Position numbers and translations under genes: made by a program
From: Mesaphorura yosii
Taxonomy: Eukaryota; Arthropoda; Collembola; Poduromorpha; Tullbergiidae
Length of the DNA: 64,000 nucleotides
Assembly: GCA_009869945.1 (NCBI GenBank)
Contig: WIXG01000004.1
Span: 496,001-560,000, forward strand
Direction of reading: 5' to 3'
In this document: positions 26,811-38,488 of the stretch, one piece after another
Layout of the letters: each line of letters begins with the position of its first letter
Position numbering within the stretch: position 1 is the first letter of the stretch
The notes under the pieces: generated by a model
Database searches by the model: none
What the model saw: the letters and a program-made list of their open reading frames with translations, nothing else
Told to the model about the DNA's origin: nothing

Positions 26811-27633
26811 CTACGGAACCAAATCGAACAATGACGCCAAATCTTTAGTGTCACGCTCGGCGTCAATTCCATAAATTTTGAATAGCTCGTCGTAAGTTTG
26901 GAGCATTTCTTCGTATTCAATGGCACTTCGGTTATTATCATCAGCATAAAAGTAAGACGTCAAATCTTTTTCTAAGTTAAGATCTGGCAATTCACTCAAT
27001 TCACTGACATCGGTGCTTTCGGGGTGCCCAAACATTGCAGAACCAGAACCTTTGATATCCTCCAACACGTCGGCTGCCGTTGTCGAATTCAGCCGCATGA
27101 CATCCCGGAAGTATCTCAATTGAAAATCATACTGGCCGCCGTGAAGTTGATTCCGAAACTCCAGCGTTCTAATTACCTTCATAATCTCGTCGCTCAATAT
27201 TTTATCTGCAACAGCCTTCTGTAAGAATATGAGTTGAAAAAAATATTTCTGGCTGTAGTGAATTTTGAGGTAGTAGCAGCTTACATGTGATTCCTTGTGT
27301 GATTCTGTAGTTACATCGCCCGCGTCCCCATTGTCGGACGCGGTTGTATCATGTATCTGGAGAGCAGGCAGCTTCTTCTTAACTTTCTCGGAATGATTTG
27401 CAGGTGCAAGCGTGGCATTATTATTGTGGTCTATATTATTGCCTAGAATCGTCACGTCTTGCAATGTTGCCAGCGTTGTGCCATCAGTAAGCCGAATCGA
27501 AACCTTCCGGATGAGTGTTGAGCAAGAACCGGATCGCGGGTATGCTTCCACTGAAAAGTAGCAAATGCATGCAATATTATAGTAATGTGAGAGTGACCGG
27601 TCAACGTTCTTTAGACAAGATTTCGGTCTTACT
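26811..27633 (-). CDS. unrecognised acidic protein, 224 aa, start codon split by an intron
   Basis: I do not recognise this protein. Coding parts (minus): base 27633, 27550-27285, 27218-26811. The upstream exon ends CAAATTA|gtaaga and the next begins cag|TGGAAGC. Splicing therefore makes A|TG, giving MEAYPRSGSCSTLIRK. Without that join the frame has no upstream ATG before an in-frame stop, so this is the natural start. The protein has a basic N-terminal part (LIRKVSIRL) and an Asn/Thr-rich middle with a short Lys run (KVKKKLPAL). The C-terminal half is helical and acidic (ILSDEIMKVIRTLEFRNQL, YEEMLQTYDELFKIYG) and ends LASLFDLVP. No signal peptide or membrane helix is seen. It lies 750 bases downstream of PEX1 on the same strand, probably with its own promoter. 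It could be a lineage-restricted nuclear or ciliary adaptor, which is a guess. Confidence 0.7.
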
Positions 27634-28383
27634 AATTTGAATTTCTTGGGAATTAGCGGACAACCTACAAGACGAGCTTTCACGGCAGAGATTGTGTCGT
27701 TTGCAAATTTTAGAATTCAATCTGGCAATTTTTCAATTCTTTGAATCTCTTTTATCTGTTTAGAAAAAACACAACTTTAAAGGAAGCACAACAAACTCAT
27801 GTATGTGTAGCAGCAGTACGATGTGAATAGACTCATGTTCCAAAAATTTGACAATAAATTAAAGTTCACTTGTTTCGTTGTTTCCTTTTTGAAACGTTTG
27901 CAGTTTTCTCATTGAAGTATGCTGCCTGCTTGACGTTAGCCAATCGTACACAATTGAAATTATAACAAAAGTTACCACTGCCGCTTTAGACGCGTTGCGT
28001 TACTACTCTAATTTGAATTTACATTCATAACATAAATCCTATTCACTTGAGCTTTTCGGTTCAGTGAAAAAGAAACGTAATGACAAGATAAAATATGCTG
28101 CAAGTTCAGAAAGTTCATAAAACAGCAAACTTTGAGACTTCATTCATCCGCATTCATGGATGTTCATTTTCCTCAAACCAGGAAGGAAACGAGTGCAGGC
28201 CAGCCGCCTAATGTATGTAAATTATTTTAAGGTTTTTAAGTTTCTTTCAGAACAACGATGTTTAAATCAACTGGGCTGGATGTTTGCATTTCATTCAAAA
28301 GACTTTTATTGAAATTCGAATAATAAATGCACACAGAAGTCTGAAATTATTCAAGTTGTAGATGCAACTGCAATGAATTGTTA
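27634..28383. other. gap between PEX1 and the unrecognised gene
   Basis: It contains the 5' non-coding exon and promoter of the 26811-27633 gene and the PEX1 3' UTR. A minus-strand AATAAA at 28299-28304 (TTTATT on plus) is a likely PEX1 polyadenylation signal. The rest is AT-rich without coding signal. Confidence 0.45.
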
Positions 28384-31300
28384 CTACGCCAGAGTCGCTC
28401 TTTGTTCCATGTCTTGCAGCGACCCAGTGGTCAATGTCCGCTGTCCACTTCTGGCGATTGAGAATGTTTGATATCTGAAAGGAAGTTAATAAACATAAAT
28501 TGCACAGCATTAAACATACCCGGAGCAGCTTTGTTGGCCCGTGATCTTACATGTTTTGAAATTTCTCAAATTCTTTGCCGTACAATGAAGGCTGGAAGGT
28601 CCGGAGACTTTCCTTCATGTGCTTGAGTGTAATAAATACGTCAGCTTTGGATACCACGGGAGGCGCAGCCGCACACTGAAATAAGACAGCAGTTTATATC
28701 TAAATCTCCGCAATATTTCTGCACAGTGTTGTCAGCAATTCATTCATCGTTCACAATAAAAAAATCTATGGACCATGTTAATGCAGCCGTATTTTTAATA
28801 ATCGTGCGTCAAGTCATGATAATAAATTGAATTAATTTCTGAAGATATAAATAATGTTAAAAAACGAATCCAATATTCCTACGCAATATGGAATGGAAGC
28901 TTGTACTAGAAGTTTTATACTATGAATACTACAAAAACTCATTCAAAGCATAATTAAAAGCACTCATCAAAATGTTTCATATTTTTTCGGTTGAAGAGCA
29001 CTTGAAACTCTATTTACAAGCAGGTGGTGATGGTGCTGTGCAAGGGAATAATCCACACAATAATGTGCACGCATTAGTAACATAAGCACTGTGTTCCAAA
29101 ACTGATTAATGAGTAAAAAGAATTTGATTACCTTCTGCAAAGATGCGTTCCGAGTATTATCTTCAGTTTTCCAAATACTTGTGGAAAGTTCTGGATCAAT
29201 ATTCAACTTATCTGAGAAAAATGTAATGAAATATTAATAACCTTTCAGAAATTCGTATTTTAAGCAATAGTCGAGTGTATTTTTGTGTCATATTACTATT
29301 CGATCATTAGTGAAATGACTCATAATTAAACCCCAGACGGTTTGCATTCTATACGTTCCATAATAAACACCACTTAATTGAAACAAAAGTTGACTTGATT
29401 TGTAAACGCATTACGTTTTTATGAAAACATGCACCAGCTTTCATCTCATCTCTTTCCCCCAGCAGACAAAAACCATAACGAACTCGCAATCATTGATCAC
29501 AATGCGTATGGCTAAATAAAAATTCATTGTGGCAGCTGCGTTGAAGGGTGGAAACATACAAATAATGAACTGCTGCGTGCTTACCCAAATATTCGTGAAT
29601 GGCAGCCAATTGAGCGGAGAAAAGCAGTGAATGTAAATCAGCTCCAGTGAAACCCTCTGTTTCACGGCCAATTTCATCCCAGTCATTTGTATTCCAACGG
29701 GAGAAATTCATTTTTTCACTCTGTCGCTTCAGAATCTCGATTCTTTCATCCTGCGACCAAATCAACCATATCACAAAGCCAATGGACAATTGTTTATCAT
29801 CATAAAAGAGAGCTTGTATCTGAACCTGTGACGGAAGTGGAAAGAACAGGCACTTGTCCAACCTTCCTGGACGCAGCACTGCGGGGTCAATTAAATCCGG
29901 GCGTGAGGTTGACGCGATAAGGTAGACGCCTGCACCGAGTCCGCCGTCGACTCCGTCCTAAAATGCATCATTTTATTTAACGCTAAATGAAGTAATTTAA
30001 TTCGCGTTAAATACCATTTCAGCCAGAAACTGGTTCACAACCCGGTCGGTCACGCCAGTGGAATCATGTCCCCGTCTATTTAAATTTAGGATTCATAATA
30101 ATAAGTTTTTTTATAATACGAATCATAAAAAATTAGATGCAGACGCCACTGTTAAGTAAGATGCATTGCTAAGAAACTTGAAATATAACAAGCAGTTTTT
30201 GGAACAATACTTGTTCACATATTTTGCAGCATAGGACGTTTATTTTTAGTCTCTGGAATTTCTGCACGAACCGACAAACTACACACCAGCGTATGAAACA
30301 TGATTCACGTGAGATAGTCAAAAGCCTATTGTAAGGCGAACAAAAGGTGTGAAGCGTGAAGCAGGCGACGGGGGCGATTATTTTCACGGATCAGGACTGA
30401 GGATTTGGTTCGCGTCACCGTCCCCGGCATCATCACACGTCTAACGTGGTTATGTATGATTGTATAACAAATAATAAGTCATTGTGTCATTTCAATTCTT
30501 GTGTTGGGATAACGTTGTGAAAAAAGACCAACACAACAAAAAGTGATAGTTGTCTGGTCCGCCCACTTCATTAGGGCCCGATTCATAAATCCTCTCTTCT
30601 CTCCACTCTCGCAGTCAACCCTTTTCATAACAAAATGCTTTATTGTTATTTCTATTTTTCGCTTATGATTCTATTTATTTGTATTCATCCATTCAATTTT
30701 CTTTTTTAACCGAACAATGATGTACACCACGTCACATGAATTGTGTTATTACGCTACTTTTGCAGTCCCTCTTTTCAGTCTCTCTATTCTGTTGCGTATT
30801 TCCGAAAGCTGAATTTGCTGAATTAGCCAGGCCTTCAGACTGACCTATGGACCTTTACTCGGCACTGGGCCAAAATATTATATTTGGTTCGCCACATTTT
30901 CGAAGTGCAAGAAATTTTTTAACAATTAAGAAAACCATACATCTTCTTCCCTACACGAAATTGCACTGCATAAAACATCAGGCTACGCTATCATTGAGCG
31001 TTTTCTTGCAAATGTAAATGTTATGAAGTGAGTTTAAGGGTAAAACTGGTACGTAGAACTCAAATTCTTACCTCGGGACTAAACTGTCGAATTCATCGAA
31101 GAATAGGATGCAAGGTTTTGAATCCCTGGCTCTGTGAGAAAGAAGAAGCACGAAGTGTGTGTACGCTATGTGTGTAGTTTTATCCAAATCTGAATCAAAC
31201 CTTTTGAATATATCTTTCACGGCTTGCTCACTTGCCCCAATATATTTTGATAATAATTCTGGCCCCTGCAAGAAAAGTCAACAAATTATCCATTGAAACC

Positions 31301-34300
31301 CAAGCAGTGGACTTCGTGTTCAAGTTCAAGTGTTGGATGTTTTGACATTTCAAACTTTTGTCTAAAGTCATATTGTTGACATTACAGTCTTACGACAACT
31401 TCGACTGAACGTCATTACCTTAACGTGGATGAATTTTGCATTGATCACCGACGGAAGTGAAAGCCCCAAAAGTGTTTTACCAGTGCCCGGATACCCGTAG
31501 AACAAAATTCCGCATGGTAGTTGAACAGGAGCATTTTCAAACAGTTTTGCATACTGAAATTAAAGGACACACTAAGATTCCCCGTCATTTATGTAAGAAA
31601 ACATGTAAAGCTCTCTAACTTTAATAGGCCATTGTAGGATTTTAGTCAGCACGCTCTTGACATTCGTCAGACCACCGATCTGGTTCCACGTAATTTTCGG
31701 TGAAAATTTAGTTTCGGAGGTGTTACCGATTTTTTGAATTTCATCTTGAATTAATTGAGCAAATGTCGCCTCATCATCGAGGGTGCGCGCATCCTCAATT
31801 GAGCTATCTTGTTTCTTGAACAAATGCAAAGCCCATCTTTGTGCCAAATCAGAGAAAAATTGTGCCGTTGCATATTCATCGTGCACGGAGTCAAGTGATC
31901 TTTTCATTGTGTCCGACAAAAGACAACAATGGCAACATTCATTCATTGTACGATTCCGTCCTATTATGTTTCCAGTTCTCAAACTCAAACGCGTTTCCCT
32001 CGATGTTGATTTTGTTAAATCTGGGAACACTGTCGGCCACTGGGAAGGCCGACTGCTCCAATGCTCCGTCTCTTGTGTTCCTGATTCATTTTCTTTCTGA
32101 GCGTGGGCATGTGCATGTGAAGCACAAGTGCCACTCGGTGGTGATGATGATGCTGCCGTCGTTGGTTCTGGTCCTCTTTGATAACGATGGAGACACTTTT
32201 TGAATATTTCTAATCTGTCTCTCTGTGTAAAAGAGGAGAATAGCAGATAAGAACAATAAAATGAAATGGAAGAGCATTTCCCTATTTTGTATTTGTAGCA
32301 TTCGACTCCACAAATTCCTGTCACTTGCGTAAAACACCACGCACTTGAAACCTCTCGAAACTCAAAGGGTCCTGACAACATAAACTCAATTCATTCACTC
32401 GAACAAATGCTTTGCAACGATAACCTGAAAAAATCCCATTATTTGATTCATTCGAATTATGAAACGACCAAATGTTCTCGAGTCGATTTTCCCACATCAC
32501 TGTTATCAGTACACATTGCTTTAATAGAATTCAAACAGAAAATTAATCCGGTCAATAAAAAAGTTTTGTCATGCCTTCATCTCAGAAAGACCTTCTAACA
32601 GATTTAGCAGGAAAAGCTTCCCCGCAATAATTGTGTGCTTTTGTCAATAAAAATGATGAAATGGTTCGCTTATCTTCATTGCAATGAAGAAATGTGATAT
32701 TATGAAGTTATCAATTCTAAATAAATGAGGAGCAATTGACATACGCTGTCTGGCGCAGGAATGCAGCACTGCATCTGAAAAAATTGAAATCCATGTCTTG
32801 TTCTCCAGTATGCATGAATCGTGTCAGCTCCACTTGATGTGATAATGAAACTAATTTGTTGATTCTTGCATTTGGAAATGCACGCAAGAATTGTTTCAGA
32901 AGTTCTGAAAGCACAGAAAAATGCGTAGAATCATTAGTAGCTGGAAAAATGAAGGCAGTGATAGTGACCAATTCAACGCCTTACCTGAAATGCTGAAATT
33001 CTTCAGCCAGATTCTCTTGTTCAGAGAAAGAGTTGGGAATCAGACTGTCGTAGTCGTCAAGTATCACAACGCATGGTTGCAATTTAGTCGCCCGATCAAA
33101 CGTTGCATGAAGCTCTTTCTCAAGACCGTCTGGCTTCTTTCCACGAAGCTTTGCACATGAAATTAACTCCGAATGGACGTAGAAAGGAAATTCTGCGAGT
33201 TCTTGAGTTAATCGATATGCAAGGGATGTTTTACCGCTGCCTTCTCTTCCTGAGTAATGCAAACAAAGCTAAGAAAGACGGTCTAAGAAAACACCGAAAA
33301 GTAGCAAGTCTAATTGTGCTCACCTGAAATATGCAAACTCCCATGCATAGGTCCTACGAATTTATGCTGGACGCGCCCAAGTGACAGCGACGCTGAGAGG
33401 AAGTCGACTCCTTCACCAATCAATTGCTCAAAGCCACCAAACGAAAGACGGCTTTGGCTTTCACAATGCTTAACTACTTGCAGAGGAGAAAATTCAATTT
33501 TCTGATCATACTCTTTTTCCTGTACTTGCTCTATCAAAACGGTCGACTTCATCTTCAGTGCATTTTCGTTCCGAGTGGTATCAGATAAGATGCTCGAATG
33601 TATGAAAAGACAAGGCGGATTTGTCAATGGGAAGTTGCTGTCCAATAGCTCATTGTCAATATTAAGGTTATCCAGAATGAACACTTTTACTGTGATGCCC
33701 GAAGCAGTGTCGCTAGTTAACTTCGCAAAGAAACTGTCCAAATTTGAAGGTGGCGACAGCTGAGGCTGAGCGTTATGTGCAAGAGGCAAGCCAGAGAGGC
33801 GAACAAACGCATGATATCTATTCGTTAGGACAAGTTTGAGACCCGGCAATTGTAAAATAGATTTTTGAAAGTCGTCGTGAACCACGAGTGGATGTAGCCT
33901 TAGGTAACACTGTGAGCTGCTCAATGTCAACTGTGGTTGAGGTAATTTGGCCAGTGCTGGGATGATAACTTCTGAATTATTGTCCAGTAATCCAAATTCA
34001 CATTCTGGCTCAACCTTGTCTATATTGTGATCAGAAAAGGAACCGTTCATTTCAAGACATTGCAATTGAATCGACCTGACTCACCTATTATTAAGTTGAT
34101 CGTCATCGATTTAGTTATACAGAATGGAAACTTCAGGCCAGAATAAACAACGCGCAATTGGTTGAGCAAATTGCTTGACAGAATCTCACTGTTCGGCTCC
34201 TGAAAGTTTAGTTCAATTTTAGCGTAGACGTATAATCATGCATTTGATAATCAATGTTACAAAGTCACACTCACCAGAATTTCCCAATCATCAGTCGTCT

Positions 34301-34576
34301 CACAGCTGACCCACACCCGAGCCACCGAAACCGGTGCCTTCGTAATATCTCGCACGACAATTTTATCGCCGTCATTTAAGTCGAGGCGTTTGGCAAACCT
34401 TCCATTCATCATTAAGCCAGGCTCTTGCGCACGACTCAAATTGTTTGATTCTGACGCGATTGTTGACACAAAATGCGATTTAGAGCTTTGCGTGCTTCGT
34501 ATTTCTAGAACCTTCATACCAAATAACGAATTAAGTACGCCAGTCCGTGCCAATTGAAGGAAGCAGAAGAAGAACG
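28384..34576 (-). CDS. PEX1: peroxisomal AAA+ ATPase PEX1, at least 15 exons, 5' end unresolved
   Basis: PEX1 with PEX6 extracts ubiquitinated PEX5 from the peroxisome membrane. Exons (minus): about 34576-34275, 34199-34085, 34019-33324, 33249-32985, 32904-32745, 32222-31620, 31553-31419, 31265-31201, 31131-31072, 30075-30015, 29957-29826, 29750-29585, 29211-29132, 28675-28551, 28474-28384 (about 1018 codons). The N-domain ends TTDDWEIL, as in the family. The D1 P-loop is GREGSGKT with Walker [10 protein letters not shown]2 has IGGL, P-loop GYPGTGKT (normally GPPGTGKT), [16 protein letters not shown], Walker B ILFFDEFD, the second region [18 protein letters not shown], and LRPGRLDKC. The end EFEKFQN...ATLA matches the family C-terminus. 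After D1 there is a Ser/Pro/His-rich insert (about 32170-32040) and the D1 helical part is poorly conserved. The first recognised residues are CFLQLARTG; the exon with the ATG was not found. The ninth intron (30076-31071) is 1 kb. Confidence 0.93.
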
Positions 34577-35442
34577 CTTACATTGATCCCGCCCGAGTCG
34601 GAGGGTATTTGAGATCCACTCCAAGAACTACATGTTGGCATCGCAAAACAAGAGTGTCCCAGCCGACCGCTGGAACCGTATTCGATCCGCGCAATTCTTG
34701 CCATCATCGTGCAAAGCAGCACTCAGTGTCCTTAATTATAATCCTGAATCAACGCAATGTGAGATTGAGATTGATGGTTCCCGTTCGCGTAGTCGCGTCA
34801 TCGTCGTTGATACGGTCGAGCCATCTTCTCGCGAGTCGCAGCGATGAACTCTAACCATTCACTCCCTATGCCTGTCTGTAACGAATTTTGTTATTGGACA
34901 CTTGCAAGCTAGCACACTTTCACCATTCGTGTATCCCAACAATTGCGTAGATACTTTTGCAAAGGAGAATTCACTGCCAGAGCCGACCACCCAGAGTGCA
35001 TAAACAGTGAACGTCGTTGTATTGCTTATGCTGTGTTGTGTAAACTCCTACTGTAGTCTAAATTCTACAAAATTAATTTACTTCGCACAGGTTAGTTATT
35101 AATTGAATAACTTTTATTGCTGCTTGCAGTATTGCCTATTGCTTTCGCTTACACACTTCAATCCGGCTTTTAATTCTTCGTTAATGTTTTTAGAATAACA
35201 CTGAATTCGAGTTCACATTGTGGATAAAGTTGCACTAATACAGCTACTACGTACATAGTGCTACATCCAGTCCAGCTAAGCTACAAGCACCACCAACAAA
35301 CCATACATACGCGAGTGAATTACAAGACGGAAGACGTCGTGACGCCATATTGGTTAAGGAGTGTGATGACTTTAATTTCTTAATCACTGTGCACTGTAAC
35401 TGGAGGAAACTGCTATAGCTTGGTGCACCGTCTCATTTCGAT
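34577..35442. other. region between PEX1 and ARGLU1 (divergent)
   Basis: It should contain the missing first coding exon of PEX1, the 5' UTRs and two promoters. On the minus strand a frame at 34692-34580, starting with ATG codons, ends in a perfect donor GGGATCAAT|GTAAGC. It is in a different frame from the PEX1 N-domain unless the acceptor is at ATGAAG near 34512. A plus-strand frame at 34632-34847 lacks any support. I leave this open. Confidence 0.4.
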
Positions 35443-38187
35443 ATGGGGCGCAAGCGAAGCCGATCTCGAAGTCGCTCTTCGTCAGTTGAAAGGAGTCGAC
35501 ATTCACATCATAGTTCAAAATCAAAAAAGTACAGCAGTAGGTTCGTGGATCGTGTGGCCAGAAATCCAGAAGCGCGACACCGAGACAGGGCGAGAGATCG
35601 CAAGCGAAGAGATAAAGTCAATGGGTCCAGGCGGAGATCTCGATCACCGTAAGTAAATCAACATTCACATCTGGAATATTCTAAGCAAATAGTTCCATTT
35701 GCCGTACTTTTGACAGATCGGACTCGAGCTCTAGTTCCAGTGATAGTTCAAAGTCAAGAAGCCGTAGCAGAAGTAGAAGCAGAGACAGACCCACCAAAGA
35801 GATTGAAAGACTGGCGGAATTAGAACGACAAAGGTTAGTAAACATTTCACAATAGTTTTAGGACGAGTTAATATTTTAATAAATCTGCTGTCAACAGGAG
35901 ACAGAAAGAACTAGAGGCGAAGTTAGTGGAGGAGGAAACTGCCAAAAGGATTGAAGAAATGGTAGCTAAGCGAGTTGCAGAAGAGTTGGAAAGGCGGAAG
36001 GATGAAATCGAAGCAGAAGTTCTGCGACGAGTAGAGGAAGCCAAAGCCATTATGGAGAAGGAAATGATGGAGGAATTACAAAGACAGAGATTAGCACAAT
36101 TGGAGGAAGAACGGAGACGAGAGGTAGCTACTAATAATCCTTCTACTTCTAAAACTAAGCACCTGCTTTGTGCAAATAATGTTCCTAACTGGGTTGATCT
36201 CACTACATCAGTCATTTCTATAGAAGATGACACTATTTCTAATCACAGTGATAGCTTTGATGAAGATCTTGCTTTACTATCAGAATATCTTGGAGATTCC
36301 TTTCTAACTTTGGTAGATTATTTCGGTCTTTTTCATGAATTTCGGAAGAACTAAAATTAAAAAACCAGTCAGGAGCTTCGAAATTAAAGACTTGTGGGGG
36401 CTAAATTGAAGGCCGAATACATTCACTGAGTACTGAATGAGTAATGCTCTTCATATCATAGCACGTAGAGTTTAATAGTTTAATCCGCTAGCTAGCTGTA
36501 GTGTAATGCAGAATTTGTAACGTTTGTACCTTTATCTTTATGAGATCGAATTGCGAAATTCACGTGTGCCTTGTATAAGTTCGCATTTATATTTTTCATA
36601 TTGTCAGAAAATAAAACGGCCGAAACATTACTTAAGACCAAACCAATGAGTAAAGTTTTCTTAGGAATTATACATTTTTTTGATTGAACTGAGTTTGTAG
36701 CTAAAATTGTCTTGCAGTTATAATCGGTAATTTATTCGTCATTGGTTTGCATCTTAAGTAAGAAAGCTTTAGTCGCAGCGCGTATTGGAACATTATCTCC
36801 ATTGAGCTTAACAATCTGACCTGTTACATAAAAAACAAAGCATGATTACTTTTAGCACCGACCCAGTTCAGTCAAGGAAATGGTATAATGGCTAAGCATT
36901 TTATTACTATTTTGTATATCGAGAATTGGCGAATTGGCCAACCTCAAAGCATTTCATTTTCTAACAGTTTACCTGAAGCCCTTTTTACGTAGAAATTCGT
37001 TCACAGCAAGTGGCGAATGTTTTTCATAGAATTAATTGCCCGGCAGTACCAAGCTCTCGATGGGTGACTCAATTAACTAACACAACCTGAATTAAAATTG
37101 TTCGTGATAAGCTTTATCATTGAGGTGAGTCAGCTTGACAGCGCAAATATAAGGCAGCGCAGAAGAAAAGTCGCAAGATTGTGCCGAAAATTGTGAAAAA
37201 CGTTCCAACAACAGGTCAACAGGTATTATCCATTTCAACTCATTTACCTCATTTATTTCAGTCATTTTTGGAAGAGGAATTCCCACGTTCATCGGCATGG
37301 GAAGTGATTGGATGGACCTCAGCTTAAATCTGTTTTGATTTCTTGTCGTACCTTTTCGAATATAATTCCGCCAACTTTGCTTTTCCTTAATAATTTTGTG
37401 AATCTTCGATACTTGGATACTACAATCTAATCTAACATGAAATTCGGAATTTTTGAAGATGATGAGTTACGACATTGGACAAATGCCTTATATTCTACTG
37501 TGTTAAATGCATTGTGTTAACCAAATTAATTCAACTAAAATATTTTTGTAGGAGGAAGAACGAAATGCTCGAGAGAATCTGGAGCGGATAATGGAGGAAA
37601 ATAACAGGAAAATTGAAGAAGCACAGAGAAAACTGGTAAGCTACTCTTTTGATTTATAGGGCTAACTCCTTGCAAGAGGCGGAGCAAGTTAGCTCCGAGC
37701 TGTGATAAACACATGAAGATGATAGAATCTTAAACCTACAACTCCTTCGCGTGTTCCTGCTTCCCTTTGCTACCTTTCCACAACTTTCCAAAACCTGCCT
37801 TCGACGAAGTTTCATATTTCATAGTTTTTGGAAGTGCATTGATGTAGGTGCTGGAGTTTACATGCCCACGAATCCGGGACGAATTGACGGTGAACCCGAA
37901 TTTTAGTTCAAATGCTTAGAATTGTCCTAAAGTAAAACATGCAAGTAATGAAGTACGAGTTTCAGTTTGCCTTGCAATCATTCTCTTCAAAATACTAATT
38001 GATTCTTCCTTTCTTTTTTAAGGCTGAGGAGCGACTGGCAATGGTCGAGGAGCAGCGAAAAATTGACGAAGAGCGTCAGCGAATGAGGAAAGAGGAAGAA
38101 CGACGAAGAAAGGAAGAACAGAAAAAGATTCTCGGGAAGGGAAATTCGAGGCCAAGACTATCCTTTGGCTTCAGAAGTACAGAGTGA
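35443..38187 (+). CDS. ARGLU1: arginine- and glutamate-rich protein 1, 5 exons, 265 aa
   Basis: ARGLU1 is a nuclear coactivator and splicing modulator that binds Mediator and spliceosome parts. Exons: 35443-35648, 35717-35833, 35898-36123, 37552-37635, 38023-38187. The N-terminal third is an RS-rich domain beginning [14 protein letters not shown]. The rest is one long charged coiled coil ([53 protein letters not shown]). It ends [19 protein letters not shown], matching the conserved family tail. Length is close to human (273). The intron after exon 3 is 1.4 kb and starts with a weak donor (GAG|GTAGCT). The frame runs on through that donor for 76 more codons to a stop at 36354, giving a second predicted isoform. 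The last acceptor is the less common TTAAG. It is head-to-head with PEX1 and tail-to-tail with the TTLL gene. Confidence 0.96.
36124..36354 (+). CDS. alternative ARGLU1 3' coding extension (read-through of exon 3)
   Basis: If the GTAGCT donor at 36124 is skipped, exon 3 stays open for 76 more codons and stops at 36354. The added tail begins [12 protein letters not shown]. It is acidic and Ser-rich ([20 protein letters not shown]), then hydrophobic ([19 protein letters not shown]). An AATAAA at 36610-36615 follows within the intron, so an intronically polyadenylated mRNA for a 259-residue protein is plausible. It would lack the second half of the coiled coil. Vertebrate ARGLU1 is known for regulated retention of an ultraconserved intron, so an analogous control is likely. 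Not proven from sequence. Confidence 0.5.
   Translation, partial: VATNNPSTSKTKHLLCANNVPNWVDLTTSVISIEDDTISNHSDSFDEDLALLSEYLGDSFLTLVDYFGLFHEFRKN
36610..36615 (+). terminator. intronic polyadenylation signal in ARGLU1
   Basis: AATAAA inside the 1.4 kb third intron, 256 bases after the read-through stop codon. Confidence 0.45.
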
Positions 38188-38350
38188 AGTGACTGTGAAA
38201 GTGTACATTAGTTATATGAACAAACACAAACACAAATGACAAATTGCTTGACTTCCTTTACGTTAGTTGAACACTCGTTTCGTTCGTATCCTCTCTACGT
38301 ATTTATGTGATACATTATTATTATAATTAGATGTGGTCCTAATTTTTTGC

Positions 38351-38356
38351 AATAAA
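38351..38356 (+). terminator. polyadenylation signal of ARGLU1
   Basis: AATAAA, 164 bases after the stop. The minus-strand signal of the TTLL gene (38402-38407) is only 46 bases further on, so the mature 3' ends probably overlap. Confidence 0.65.
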
Positions 38357-38401
38357 GCATGCACAGAAGCGTAGTAATATCATTTCGTAGTATCAGGTCA
38401 T

Positions 38402-38407
38402 TTTATT
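38402..38407 (-). terminator. polyadenylation signal of TTLL gene
   Basis: AATAAA on the minus strand, 82 bases past the TTLL stop at 38489. Confidence 0.6.
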
Positions 38408-38488
38408 GCGATGATTGAGATTGAATAATTTGGTTCAGAGGATCTGGGAGCAATTTTGTTGACATCTGGAATCTAGAGCACATCGTCA

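Noticed and set aside
31783..32203. plus-strand open frames of 105 and 120 codons opposite PEX1
   Set aside because: Antisense shadows of a PEX1 exon with clear AAA+ sequence on either side.
34632..34847. plus-strand 71-codon frame between PEX1 and ARGLU1
   Set aside because: No family resemblance and no splice context; it overlaps the probable PEX1 5' end. Kept only as a note.
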